A stretch of DNA of 40,096 nucleotides from a virus. Below the pieces are notes generated by a model. That model searched no databases and had not been told where the DNA came from. It worked only from the letters and a program-made list of their open reading frames with translations. Positions within the stretch are counted from its first letter, which is position 1. Each line of letters begins with the position of its first letter. The DNA lies in the IMG/VR virus record IMGVR_UViG_3300027971_002024, positions 1 to 40,096 of that record; one strand, 5' to 3'. Shown here one piece after another: positions 24,793-33,517 of this stretch. Made by a program: the position numbers and the translations under genes.

Positions 24793-25934
24793 CAATCAAA
24801 CTCCCGATACCAAGGAAGCATAGCGACAATTCGACCATTGAAGCCGTCTTGTCGCAATGATTTTGCAATGTGATCTGCAAAGTTATGGGCAAGGATGATG
24901 ATGGTATTGCACTGCGAAAGATGGCTGCGATCTACCACTGGAAAGCCCGTACCAGGTACGTACAGCCCTTGCTTGCTCTTCGTGTCGTCAATCACGAAAG
25001 AAGGCCCATTGTTGGCTGAGTTGATTCCTAGAGCGTTCAGGAAGACGCATCCCTTCGCGGCAGCTCCAAAGAAGGCGATCTTCCCGAATGATTCAACGTT
25101 TTCTGACATTGAAGCAAACTGCCGCTTAAGGCTTCTAATATTTAAGCCTAAAATGGCATCATACATTAGTTCTTTTTCTTTATCTTTATAAGAAGATAGG
25201 TCACAAGTTGGCGCTCCAACTTCTCTATTTGTCATCCATAGCCGCATTGTGCCACCATGAATGTCTTGCATTTCATGATGAATAATCCTTAGCCCATATT
25301 GCTTAAACAGTGCTTCAAGAGGAGTTAGCAGCCAGTAGTAATAATGCTCATGGTAAAACTGGTCAAATTGATCAGTCCGAATGGTTTCCGCTGCGTAGGG
25401 AAATTCCAGGATCCACACTCCATCCAGGAATCTTTCGATGCCACGCATGAAAGCATGAATGTCTTTTGTATGCTGAAAAACATTAGTTGAAGTGATTATA
25501 TTTGCCTTTGGCAGGGATAGATGGTCTCCCCAGAAATCATTGACAAAAATAATGCCTTCCTTCTCGTTTTCCTCCTTGAAGGTGGGACTTGCATCTACGT
25601 TAATTAAGACTGGCTTTTGCTTGCTATTCTCTTTAATTTGCTTCAGCAAAGATCCATCATTGCCGCCAATATCTATAACCACATCATGCCTTAGAAAACA
25701 AAAGCTCCTAAACATTTGCTTGCAATGCTCAAGATATGGCTTGCTTGTCGAGGAATGATACAAATAGTTGCCATATAAGACAGACGGATCGACTGCATAG
25801 TCCAAATGGATGGTTAGATCATCTTCCAGAATCGCCTTGAGAGGAAACTGTTCGGCTGCAAGGGAGGACGCTTCGTCTTGGCAAAGATTATTGACAAGGG
25901 GCTGTTGGCCAAGATCGAGAATAGTGCGAGTCAT
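24792..25934 (-). CDS. SAM-dependent C-methyltransferase-like protein, zinc domain absent
   Basis: A 380-residue protein from the ATG at 25934, which overlaps the upstream stop as ATGA. SAM motif I is VVIDIGGNDGSLL (about residues 85-97). It then has FYHEHYYYWLLTPLEALFKQ, IHGGTMRLWM and near the C-terminus KIAFFGAAAKGCVFLNALG. These are the marks of NDP-hexose C-methyltransferases (TylCIII type). Those have an N-terminal four-Cys zinc domain; here the protein begins at the later ILDLGQQPLVNN segment, so the zinc domain is missing. It probably acts on a sugar made or transferred by the cluster. Activity without the zinc domain is uncertain. Confidence 0.85.
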   Translation of the reverse strand: MTRTILDLGQQPLVNNLCQDEASSLAAEQFPLKAILEDDLTIHLDYAVDPSVLYGNYLYHSSTSKPYLEHCKQMFRSFCFLRHDVVIDIGGNDGSLLKQIKENSKQKPVLINVDASPTFKEENEKEGIIFVNDFWGDHLSLPKANIITSTNVFQHTKDIHAFMRGIERFLDGVWILEFPYAAETIRTDQFDQFYHEHYYYWLLTPLEALFKQYGLRIIHHEMQDIHGGTMRLWMTNREVGAPTCDLSSYKDKEKELMYDAILGLNIRSLKRQFASMSENVESFGKIAFFGAAAKGCVFLNALGINSANNGPSFVIDDTKSKQGLYVPGTGFPVVDRSHLSQCNTIIILAHNFADHIAKSLRQDGFNGRIVAMLPWYREFD

Positions 25935-26644
25935 GGAATGAAGCTCATCGGAGCGCAAAGGATAGACATGTTTCCAAAGAACTTCTCACGAAGCAAGACA
26001 ACGCCTGCAAGTAGTCGTTCGCTTAGGAAAGCCATAGCGCGTTGATCATAGCCAGAAAGTGCCTTAATTTCGTCTTTATTGTCCTCCCAGATGGGCCACA
26101 AGCAATCAAAAAGCACCGTCATCAAGGCCGTATAATCCTTGCGAGGTCCTCTCGCCATAGGACCACCAAAGAAGTGATTTTGCTCCCAAACAGAACGCAT
26201 CTCATTAACGGTGAATGGTAACTTGCCGCGCTCTGCTGCCTCCATCGTCATTTCAATTCCCCTGAAGGAATGACCTCCTCTAAACTGATCAGCCAAAGAG
26301 CAATTAAACAGGCAAGTGCCCGATACATATAGTTGACTTTCGCTGGAATGCTCAATGCCTTCATTTACCCAGTATCTTCGATATTGAGCATTTCCCACTA
26401 GAAGGTCATTGGTATTACGTAAAAGCCAATACACTCCAGTTAATTCGCCCCACCATGGATTAAGAGCAGAGATGTTGTCTCCTTCGTCATCAAAGTACCA
26501 TCCCCGCGCTCTCAGTGCTTCTCTTTCTTCTGAAAGCAAAGCCGAGGAATGGGCGCATAGTTGCTTAAGTGTTGCCACTGATTCATAGCGCATGGGAAGG
26601 TCCTTCGTTCCCACTGCATAGATGCTGAGATCCTTAGCCTGCAT
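25931..26644 (-). CDS. DUF4422-like glycosyltransferase
   Basis: A 237-residue protein with LNPWWGELTGVYWLLRNTND followed by VGNAQYRRYW. The N-E-x-x-G/a-Y-W-l-w-k-n...iG..hYRRy pattern defines DUF4422 proteins, found in capsule and LPS loci and thought to be glycosyltransferases. The rest is helical. It overlaps the upstream GT32-like gene by 11 bases and the downstream methyltransferase by four. Activity is inferred from family. Confidence 0.82.
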   Translation of the reverse strand: MQAKDLSIYAVGTKDLPMRYESVATLKQLCAHSSALLSEEREALRARGWYFDDEGDNISALNPWWGELTGVYWLLRNTNDLLVGNAQYRRYWVNEGIEHSSESQLYVSGTCLFNCSLADQFRGGHSFRGIEMTMEAAERGKLPFTVNEMRSVWEQNHFFGGPMARGPRKDYTALMTVLFDCLWPIWEDNKDEIKALSGYDQRAMAFLSERLLAGVVLLREKFFGNMSILCAPMSFIP

Positions 26645-27344
26645 ATACGTTCCTCGCTGCCCACAGTTCGTTGTAGTTGTTCACGCCCTTAGCGCCAACA
26701 CCAGTTAAATCACCCCCTCCAGAGGGCTTGCTCCATGCCATGATTGTGCCATCTGGCAGAACAAAGGCACGATTCTTGTTTTCATGTGTAGGAGTTAGCT
26801 CCAAGTAGTCGCCATAAACGAAATTGGTATTGCCACCATTTGCTGCCAAAGCAGCACCAAGAAGAGTTGGGCCGGTGGGGCACAATGGCGTAATGCCATA
26901 ATACTTCTCAGCGCAATTATCAATAATCATTTCAATGGCAGTCATCAGCGCATTATTGCCAGGCTTTGAATAGAGCACAGTTGTAGCGCAAGCCCAAGAA
27001 GTATAACTGAATCGCTGAATATCCCTAAAGGCAAGGAATTCAATTTGATTGCCAATCTCCACTCCATTTACTGCGCGAACTGCAATGTCCATGTACCATC
27101 CGCCAAGCTTGTAGAGCAAGCAAAAGCGTCCCAAGTCTGCCTTATAGGAATATGGCTTTAGGCAGTCATAGGCATCTACAACTGACTGATGGAAGTTTTC
27201 ATCAATAAACTGCCGAAGAGTTTCTTTGTTATAAATAGTATGGTCACAGCCAGGGAAGCATTGGTCAATGGTTCCAGTGGCAAACTTTAGGAAAGGAGAA
27301 AGCTCCTTGTCGGTGTCAGAAAGAAAAATCTGCGAGATGTTCAT
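26634..27344 (-). CDS. GT32-like glycosyltransferase with altered DXD motif
   Basis: A 236-residue protein from the ATG at 27344, six bases after the preceding stop. KADLGRFCLLYKLGGWYMDI (residues 68-87) matches the a..sD..Ry..Ly..GG.Y.D.D motif of GT32 (Och1-like) transferases. The second acidic residue of DXD is replaced: D86-I-A88 instead of D-x-D. Later segments TSWACATTVLYSKPGNNALM and GPTLLGAAL fit the fold. It probably adds a sugar to the same acceptor as the other cluster enzymes, but the lost Asp could weaken metal binding. Confidence 0.82.
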   Translation of the reverse strand: MNISQIFLSDTDKELSPFLKFATGTIDQCFPGCDHTIYNKETLRQFIDENFHQSVVDAYDCLKPYSYKADLGRFCLLYKLGGWYMDIAVRAVNGVEIGNQIEFLAFRDIQRFSYTSWACATTVLYSKPGNNALMTAIEMIIDNCAEKYYGITPLCPTGPTLLGAALAANGGNTNFVYGDYLELTPTHENKNRAFVLPDGTIMAWSKPSGGGDLTGVGAKGVNNYNELWAARNVYAG

Positions 27345-27349
27345 GATGA

Positions 27350-28570
27350 TCAACCAATACGAGCAGGAGTGCCAAAGCCTTTGAATTCTGTTTGCTTTCT
27401 TTGCTCTAAAACAGAACCAACAATATCAAGCATTTTCTTGGTGATCTTAGGCCAAGTAAACTGCTCTTCATGCACTCGCTTGTAACACCAGCTATTGGCA
27501 ACGTTAAGTGCCATGTGATTGGAATAGTAATTGTTCAGGATTTCCGCAAGGCTATCTGGATCTGGCAGCATGCGCTCTAGTCCATAGTTCCTATCGGTTT
27601 CTGATGCATTGCACTGAATACGTTGAATGCCATGGAAAATTTCCTTCAGGCTTGTATGGTTCGGTACAACTTGAGCCACTCCAGTGGCGGCATGCTCTGT
27701 ATTTACTAGGCCCCATCCTTCTCCAATACAAGTGTTAACGCCAACATCTACAGCGTTATACACTTGATTGAGCTTTTCAATGGGAAGACAGTTGCTGGTA
27801 GAGAAATGTGGACTGGTCAAGATTAGTTTGCCTTGAGGATCATAGCCTTCATCACGCGCCACTCGATTGAACAAGGGGATCAACTCCCATCCCATGTCCC
27901 TGGCGCCCATGTTAAGCCAAAGCCTTGCATCAGGCTTGCCTTTTGCAAACTTAATGAAGCCTTTGATTGTCAAATCAATTCGTTTACGTGGTTGATTCCT
28001 GTTGCCATTGAAAACAATGAAGGCATCTTCTGGAATGCCAAGCTCTTGCCTGCATTGCTTTTTGTCCATGGAAAAGAACTTTGAAAAGTCCGTACCATGG
28101 GGAATCACATGGATGGGCTTGTTGTAGCCCATTGTCTCAAGTTCGATTTTGCCAAACTCTGTATAGGTGGCCAAGCCGTCCCATTCATTGGCAGATGTTG
28201 CCATTTCAGGGAAGATGCCATAACTATCAATGGGAGTGTAAACAAAGAATTTGAAGTCCATCTTCTCCCACAGTGGCTTAACTGCTTCCCATAGGTTTGC
28301 AGCAATCCATAGATCGTTGGTCACCCACACCAAATCTGGCTTAATGGTTTGAATGAGTTCACCAATGCGGTGCGAGCCAAAGGGGTCATTGCCATGTACC
28401 ATCGCTGGATACATGAAGCAATGCTTCTGCATTTCATTAGGGTCGCCATGGTAGTTGACTGCCAAAGCATGCACTTCATGCTCCTGGGCCAGTGCTGGAA
28501 TCAAATACTCAGCAACACGTCCAAACCCAGTTTGTACTCCACAGTCTCCGCAGTAAAGAATCCGAGCCAC
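27350..28570 (-). CDS. GT4-type glycosyltransferase
   Basis: A 406-residue GT-B fold protein. The N-terminal domain opens MARILYCGDCGVQTGFGRVA, a Gly-rich acceptor loop. The C-terminal domain starts near residue 180 with FIVFNGNRNQPRKRIDLTIK, and the nucleotide-sugar site is CIGEGWGLVNTEHAATG with E284 and E292 (E-x7-E). This is the standard retaining GT4 signature. It is the first gene of the six-gene sugar cluster inserted between the MuF-like gene and the capsid module. The donor sugar cannot be read from sequence. No membrane segment or signal peptide is seen. Confidence 0.93.
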   Translation of the reverse strand: MARILYCGDCGVQTGFGRVAEYLIPALAQEHEVHALAVNYHGDPNEMQKHCFMYPAMVHGNDPFGSHRIGELIQTIKPDLVWVTNDLWIAANLWEAVKPLWEKMDFKFFVYTPIDSYGIFPEMATSANEWDGLATYTEFGKIELETMGYNKPIHVIPHGTDFSKFFSMDKKQCRQELGIPEDAFIVFNGNRNQPRKRIDLTIKGFIKFAKGKPDARLWLNMGARDMGWELIPLFNRVARDEGYDPQGKLILTSPHFSTSNCLPIEKLNQVYNAVDVGVNTCIGEGWGLVNTEHAATGVAQVVPNHTSLKEIFHGIQRIQCNASETDRNYGLERMLPDPDSLAEILNNYYSNHMALNVANSWCYKRVHEEQFTWPKITKKMLDIVGSVLEQRKQTEFKGFGTPARIG

Positions 28571-28608
28571 AGGCGTTTCAAGAACTTGTCAGATGATAGA
28601 TGGTCTTT

Positions 28609-29286
28609 CTACACTGGCACCACAGGAGCTTGCTGGCGATAGTAAGTGACAGAGCATTTACACCTAGATCTGCAAGAACATCGCTGTCCTGGCATGGGGA
28701 GACTGCCGATGGGAACCATCCCACGGGCAGCATAGTCAATGCATTCCTGGCAATGTTCTGCCTGGGCGTCCAAGATTCTTCGCATCAGCGAAAAGCCTCG
28801 CTGCTGTTCTCGTGCTTCAGTTCCTTCCCAGTAAGATCCTCGTACACTTTGAGCGTAAAGGCCGATACGAGCAAGAGCCATGGGAGCAGACATGCGACCA
28901 TCAAGAAGGTCACGAACAAAGCCTTGTAGATAAGCGTATTCTGCACGAAGCCGCTGGCCGATTCGACCATATTGCGTACTGCCCATGCTTGCTTTTCCGC
29001 CATGGCCAATAATGCCAGCCTGAATATGGGCGTTTTTGATAGCTTCACGAACACTTCCTTGCCATTGTTCCAAGGTGATGGAATTATCTATGAGCATACG
29101 AGTGAACTGCTTCAACTGCGCTTCTAACTTGTAAATGCGACCATCAACAAGCTTGCCTACTGCAGCTTTGCTTAGAAAGCGTCCACGTTCATCGCGGTAA
29201 CGACCAGTCTTCCTGTCGTAAGACCATGCCGCATCAAACCTTTCGGAGAGCAAAGTCTCAGAGAAATGAGCAGTGTCATTCAGCAT
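28609..29286 (-). CDS. Minor head protein, MuF / SPP1 gp7-like
   Basis: A 225-residue protein, mostly helical, ending with the MuF-type C-terminal motif: ILDAQAEHCQECIDYAARGM, then GSLPMPGQRCSCRSRCKC. The paired C..C and the late C.CR..CkC residues are conserved in this family. Such proteins bind the portal and often travel with the DNA or act in head assembly. The ATG at 29286 overlaps the portal gene by 11 bases. The order portal then MuF is typical. Confidence 0.9.
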   Translation of the reverse strand: MLNDTAHFSETLLSERFDAAWSYDRKTGRYRDERGRFLSKAAVGKLVDGRIYKLEAQLKQFTRMLIDNSITLEQWQGSVREAIKNAHIQAGIIGHGGKASMGSTQYGRIGQRLRAEYAYLQGFVRDLLDGRMSAPMALARIGLYAQSVRGSYWEGTEAREQQRGFSLMRRILDAQAEHCQECIDYAARGMVPIGSLPMPGQRCSCRSRCKCSVTYYRQQAPVVPV

Positions 29287-31105
29287 CTTCGGCTTCCAAG
29301 ATGTCCTTGAAACGAGCAGGAGCTTCTTCCTTCCATTCCTTCATGGCCCGCTCAATGTCATTGTCTGAGATGAAGGCAGTTTCGTCCACCTTTTCCAGCA
29401 GTAGGCCTCCGATTTTTACGGCATCAATCGCATCTTGTTTCTTAAAATACTCAGCTTGCTCTTTTTTCCCCTTAAAGGCTCCTTCTAGGGATCCATGCTT
29501 GCGCTTGTATAGCTCTTGATACTTACGCGACACGTAAGCACCGGCAACTGCACTGGGCCACACTTTGAACTTCGTCTTTGCTGACGCAATAGCCTGCTCA
29601 TGAAGGCTTTTATCGACAAAAGTGGCGTCTTCTTTGATGGCTTCAAGATCTTGGGGCAAGTAAAGCCCAGCCTCATCTTGCACTTGCCTGCTGCCATCCA
29701 TGGGCAACGTACCATTCTCTTGGTTCAGGGGGTCTCTGCCGCCAGGAGGAACATTCTGCTGGCCTTTCTGCGCAGGCAGTTCACGGGGAAGCGATGGATC
29801 AAGAGTGAGTTCCATTGACCACTCGCTGCCTCCATAGCGGGCTTCTGCTACTTCCTTCGGGTGGAGAATGCCGAGCTGCACGTAACGCCCATCCACGGCT
29901 GCCACTCGCGCCCGTACGTCAGCTTTTTCCCTTTCATTAAGCTCAAACAAATCATTGAACTTAATGCGCCAAGATTCAGGGACACTGCCATTGGTCGGAC
30001 CCTTTTTGCTGAGCATGATCATTTTCATGAGCTGCTGCAACGGACGCTTGTAATGTGATGCTTGGTAATCTCCTAGGTGCTTGGCAAAATCACGCTCTTC
30101 ACTGCGACCAGTCGAGCCAAGTCCACCAGGGCTTTCTCCGAAGAGAATCGTATGGGGAATCTGGGAAGCACCAATAATATCAACGCGAAGCTTTTCCAAG
30201 ATTTCTCCAATGCCGCCAAAGTTGCGGCTAATGAAAGCTAGTTCTTCTTTTTCGGCGTCAATGGCATAGCCTCGATAAACACTTTTGCTCATATCGTTGA
30301 CAATCAGGCGATTACGTACATCTCCTTCTTTGCCAGCAGCAAGCATGGAGGCAAGGCCCCTAATTTTGTGGACAAAAATATCAAATTCAGTTAGAAGCGT
30401 TGCGGCAGAGCTAATACCGCTGGAATAAAAGCGGAAACTGTCATATACAGTTTGCAACGTACTCATTCCCCACCCATAGTTCCTTTGCCTGATGCGATAA
30501 GGAAGCCATTCTCCATCAAAACGCAGAATCCTATCTTTATGAATTTTTGCTAACTGTGGCTGCCTGATTAAATCTCCACTAATAATTTGATAGTAAGTTG
30601 CCTTGGAATAGTCATAAAGACTTTCTTCATTGATTACTGGCGCAATTTGCCAGCGATCTAATACTTCCATTCCCTCAACTGAACGAATGTTTGAATAATT
30701 AACTGGCTGATCTGCTGACCTTCCATCATCAATGTAAAGAAGAATAACGGCACCACCAAAGAGTCTTGCATTTTTAGAAGCCAAACCAAGGTTTTCAAGG
30801 ATATACAAGTCTTCAATCACCTGCTCGATGCCCACCACTTCTTCTGCTGCGGCACCTTCTCCACCAAACAATACTTTGAAGCCTTTGCGCGTGGACTGCT
30901 CTGCAACAATGTCAATGATGCGCTTGGGAATCCATTCGCTGTATAAATTCTCCAGTTCTTCTTGGCCCAAGAAGACGATGGGGGTGGAGGAGGTGTATTG
31001 GCTTTTGTCGCGACCAGTGCCCATGCCAGTCAGGACATTCACCAGGCCATCGGCACGTGCTCCCAGCATCCCTTCGTGTCCAAGGTCTACGATTTCTTCA
31101 GACAT
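29276..31105 (-). CDS. Portal protein, DUF1073-like, with C-terminal extension
   Basis: A 609-residue protein. LVNVLTGMGTGRDKSQYTSS and LYSEWIPKRIIDIVAEQSTR (residues 22-75) match DUF1073 portals, and QIPHTILFGESPGGLGSTG is the usual P.T.LfG.sp.Gl..tG segment of portals. The C-terminal 100 residues after a Pro/Gly-rich linker contain KTKFKVWPSAVAGAYVSRKY, a small basic motif of the DUF5872 type found appended to phage structural proteins. The portal is the DNA gate and nucleates the head. It is divergently transcribed from the terminase operon. Confidence 0.92.
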   Translation of the reverse strand: MSEEIVDLGHEGMLGARADGLVNVLTGMGTGRDKSQYTSSTPIVFLGQEELENLYSEWIPKRIIDIVAEQSTRKGFKVLFGGEGAAAEEVVGIEQVIEDLYILENLGLASKNARLFGGAVILLYIDDGRSADQPVNYSNIRSVEGMEVLDRWQIAPVINEESLYDYSKATYYQIISGDLIRQPQLAKIHKDRILRFDGEWLPYRIRQRNYGWGMSTLQTVYDSFRFYSSGISSAATLLTEFDIFVHKIRGLASMLAAGKEGDVRNRLIVNDMSKSVYRGYAIDAEKEELAFISRNFGGIGEILEKLRVDIIGASQIPHTILFGESPGGLGSTGRSEERDFAKHLGDYQASHYKRPLQQLMKMIMLSKKGPTNGSVPESWRIKFNDLFELNEREKADVRARVAAVDGRYVQLGILHPKEVAEARYGGSEWSMELTLDPSLPRELPAQKGQQNVPPGGRDPLNQENGTLPMDGSRQVQDEAGLYLPQDLEAIKEDATFVDKSLHEQAIASAKTKFKVWPSAVAGAYVSRKYQELYKRKHGSLEGAFKGKKEQAEYFKKQDAIDAVKIGGLLLEKVDETAFISDNDIERAMKEWKEEAPARFKDILEAEDAE

Positions 31106-31121
31106 TGTTTCATTATGTGCC

Positions 31122-31149
31122 TTTACACTATCCTAACAAGGTCTACAAT
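31122..31149 (+). promoter_or_regulatory. Candidate sigma70-type promoter for terminase operon
   Basis: TTTACA (31122-31127) and TACAAT (31144-31149) are 16 bases apart and each differs by one base from the consensus. The start codon at 31171 follows after about 20 bases. It lies in the divergent gap between the portal and the terminase operon. Confidence 0.5.
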
Positions 31150-31170
31150 GGCCCGAGCACTCACCTTTTT

Positions 31171-31653
31171 ATGCCCACTCCAATCGAGTTTGTTTTCACC
31201 GAAGAGGAAAGAGCACTGGCAATGGAGGAAGGCATCAGGCGGCAGAGTGTAAATGCCGCCAAGGGGCTGCGTGGCCGTAATGGTGGTGCATGGAAAGGCT
31301 CTCAGGCACTCGACATTCATCTCTTGGGTGCTGCTGGAGAGATGGCCGTGGGATCCATGCTTGGAATGAAACACCACCTCTACAAAGAGGCTGAAGCCAA
31401 GCGAGGAAGTGATGATCTCCCTGGCATTGATGTGAAAACAAGATCAAAACATTCCTACGATCTTATTGTGCAAAAGAACGAAAGCCCAAATAAGAAGTTT
31501 GTTCTTGTGACCATTGAAAAAGGCAAGACTTTTGTCCATGGATGGTGCCTTGGCAAAGAAGCAATGAATGAGAAGTTTTGGGCGGATCCAGCTCGTGGTC
31601 GTCCCGCCTACTTTGTTCCCAAAGAACATTTACACCCCATGGAAACCATCTAG
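31171..31653 (+). CDS. PD-(D/E)XK nuclease-like protein
   Basis: A 160-residue protein from the ATG at 31171. GAAGEMAVGSMLG gives the helix Glu (E57). RGSDDLPGIDVKTRS gives the core acidic pair and Lys (D82 or D87, with D87-V-K89 as the (D/E)-X-K element). The later strand KKFVLVTIEKGK and helix complete a restriction-endonuclease-like fold pattern. It lies nine bases before the large terminase on the same transcript, opposite to the structural genes. It may process DNA ends, recombine or degrade DNA, or act as a small-terminase partner; none is shown. An upstream extension of the frame reads through the promoter and the portal gene and is rejected. Confidence 0.75.
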   Translation: MPTPIEFVFTEEERALAMEEGIRRQSVNAAKGLRGRNGGAWKGSQALDIHLLGAAGEMAVGSMLGMKHHLYKEAEAKRGSDDLPGIDVKTRSKHSYDLIVQKNESPNKKFVLVTIEKGKTFVHGWCLGKEAMNEKFWADPARGRPAYFVPKEHLHPMETI

Positions 31654-31661
31654 GCGTCAAT

Positions 31662-33041
31662 ATGGCAAATTTATCCTGCTCTCAGTTTGCTGAACATGCC
31701 CTCAAGGTGCCACTATGGCCCAAGCAGCGTGAAATCTTAGATGGCTTGTTTGAAAAGAAAATAAACCATGCAATCTGGGCAATGGGAAGGCGCAGCGGCA
31801 AGACTTTCATGGCGGCAGTAGCTGCCACCTATATGTGTTTTTGTCAAAGTGATTATTTCATTAAAAGAGTACGAAAAGGCGAGAAGTGGTACATCATTAC
31901 AGTGGCCAATGATTTGGGGCAGTCAAAGATTGCACTAGACAACATTCGCCAATTAATTATCAATAGTCCTTTTGACCAAGAGATTACCAGGGAGACAGCC
32001 CTAGAAGTAGAGATTAGCAATGGTTGCGTGTTTCAGGCCATTCCTGCATCAGCTCGTGCATCTCGTGGCAAGGCAGTAGTTGGCATTGTTCAGGATGAGC
32101 TGGCATTCAGCTTGGAAGGCGATGCAAACCGTGGCGCCGAGGCCATGTACAACGCACTTGCTCCTTCCATCGCACAGTTTGGGAGCCATGGGAAGATCAT
32201 TGAGCTTTCTTCGCCTTGGCTAACTTCAGGCTTGTTTTATGATCATTTTCGGCAAGCTGAAAGTGGCGAGTTTCCAGGCATGCAGGCATTACAAGTGCCC
32301 ACTTGGGACATCAATCCATCGTTGCCATGGGGGTGTGACTTCCTTGAGAACGCACGGAAGAAGGATGAAGAAAGCTTTCATATCGAATTTGGCGCCCAGT
32401 TTGCAAAGAATAATTCCGCGCTTTTGGCGGCAGAGATCATTGAGGCTGCCGTCAATAGAGAGCGCGATATTTTGGTTCCCAATAGAGAGCTCAAGGGCAC
32501 TTATGTACTGGCATTGGATCCAGCCCGTGGTGGTGTTGGCCGTGATGATTACACTGCATGTATTGTCCACTATGAAGGACAGCGACTAATCGTAGATAAG
32601 TTTCACGCTTTCGATCCTGATTTTGAAATTGCAGGCAAGAAAGAAGTGAATATTGCCAAGGTGGAGGATTGGATTAAGGAGCACCATGCCATTTATGAAT
32701 TCTCCAGCATTGTGCTTGACCAATTCAATAGTTCTGCAACCATTCAAAGCCTTGCCAAGGACTATCCAATTTGCGAACTGGCATGGTCTGTTAGTACAAA
32801 GATGAAAGCATTCAGCAAGATGAAGGAGCTTTTTAATGCCGGCCTAGTTGAAATGTATCCGCATAAAAAAGCAATCAATCAGCTCAAAAACTTAAGCATT
32901 ATTTATCGACAGAGTGGACAATGGGCGGTAACTGGTGGTAAAGAAAGCGGAATTGATGACTATGCCTTTGCCCTTGCTGGAGCCATTCTTGAAGCCTCAA
33001 AAGATGACACCATTGATTGGATCAATAGCCTGGTGCGCTAG
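31662..33041 (+). CDS. terL: Terminase large subunit
   Basis: A 459-residue protein from the ATG at 31662 (MANLSCSQFAEHALKVPLWP); a longer frame overlaps the previous gene. ATPase domain: Walker A GRRSGKT (residues 42-48) and Walker B VVGIVQDE with D145 and E146. Nuclease domain: ALDPARGG with D286, IVLDQFN with D353 and GIDDYAFAL with D432/D433, a complete RNase H-type acidic set. It packages DNA into the head. Unusually, it is on the plus strand while portal, capsid and tail are on the minus strand. No adjacent small terminase was recognised. Confidence 0.95.
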   Translation: MANLSCSQFAEHALKVPLWPKQREILDGLFEKKINHAIWAMGRRSGKTFMAAVAATYMCFCQSDYFIKRVRKGEKWYIITVANDLGQSKIALDNIRQLIINSPFDQEITRETALEVEISNGCVFQAIPASARASRGKAVVGIVQDELAFSLEGDANRGAEAMYNALAPSIAQFGSHGKIIELSSPWLTSGLFYDHFRQAESGEFPGMQALQVPTWDINPSLPWGCDFLENARKKDEESFHIEFGAQFAKNNSALLAAEIIEAAVNRERDILVPNRELKGTYVLALDPARGGVGRDDYTACIVHYEGQRLIVDKFHAFDPDFEIAGKKEVNIAKVEDWIKEHHAIYEFSSIVLDQFNSSATIQSLAKDYPICELAWSVSTKMKAFSKMKELFNAGLVEMYPHKKAINQLKNLSIIYRQSGQWAVTGGKESGIDDYAFALAGAILEASKDDTIDWINSLVR

Positions 33042-33085
33042 CACCATTAGAATCTTCAAAAATAACGTTGCTCCACTTTAGATAA

Positions 33086-33268
33086 ATGGCTCTTTTTGAA
33101 CTTTCGTTTGAGGAAGCGTCTTATTTGCTTGCAATCCTGGAAGCCGATAGACAAACCGCATTAAGGCTGTTGGCTGCAGATCATTTCTACGAGCCATCGC
33201 TTTTGCCAAGGCTTCGTAATTTTCAAAAAATAGAGAGGCGACGAAAGGCTGAAAAAGACTTATCCTGA
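33086..33268 (+). CDS. Small protein downstream of terminase
   Basis: A 60-residue helical protein (FELSFEEASYLLAILEADRQ, ending in a basic IERRRKAEKDLS). It starts 44 bases after the terminase stop on the same strand. No family was recognised. Codon use and the lack of a competing frame suggest a real gene of the terminase operon. Confidence 0.6.
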   Translation: MALFELSFEEASYLLAILEADRQTALRLLAADHFYEPSLLPRLRNFQKIERRRKAEKDLS

Positions 33269-33289
33269 TTAAACTTTCATTACATCCGC

Positions 33290-33517
33290 ATGATTGGCAT
33301 GGTTCTTTCTGAAGCCACTGAAGCTGCGTTCCATGCTGCTATTGAGGCAGCTTATGCCCTTCATGATGAAGCTGCTTCCAGTGAGGAGCGGGAGGCTGCT
33401 GCAAGGCAGTATGACCAAGAAAAAAGAGAATATCTTCGTTTAAGTAGTGAGCAATGGTGGGAGAGGGAGTGCGAAGATTTTCCCGACTGTCAACAATGCA
33501 AGGACTATGACTGCTAA
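33290..33517 (+). CDS. Small acidic protein
   Basis: A 75-residue protein rich in Glu and Ala, with a likely coiled helix (EAAYALHDEAASSEEREAAA) and a Cys-rich end (ECEDFPDCQQCKDYDC) that could bind metal. The ATG at 33290 or 33299 are both possible. It follows the preceding small gene by 21 bases. Function is unknown. Confidence 0.6.
   Translation: MIGMVLSEATEAAFHAAIEAAYALHDEAASSEEREAAARQYDQEKREYLRLSSEQWWERECEDFPDCQQCKDYDC

Noticed and set aside
29276-31105. Anti-CBASS (Acb1-like) activity, since some proteins with DUF1073-like regions are labelled this way
   Set aside because: No pair of H-x-T motifs is visible; the only HT is in the portal segment QIPHTILFGE. The protein is a normal portal by size and position.
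31578-31661. Longer N-terminus for the large terminase
   Set aside because: The extension overlaps the end of the upstream gene in another frame and has no terminase similarity; MANLSCSQF fits better.
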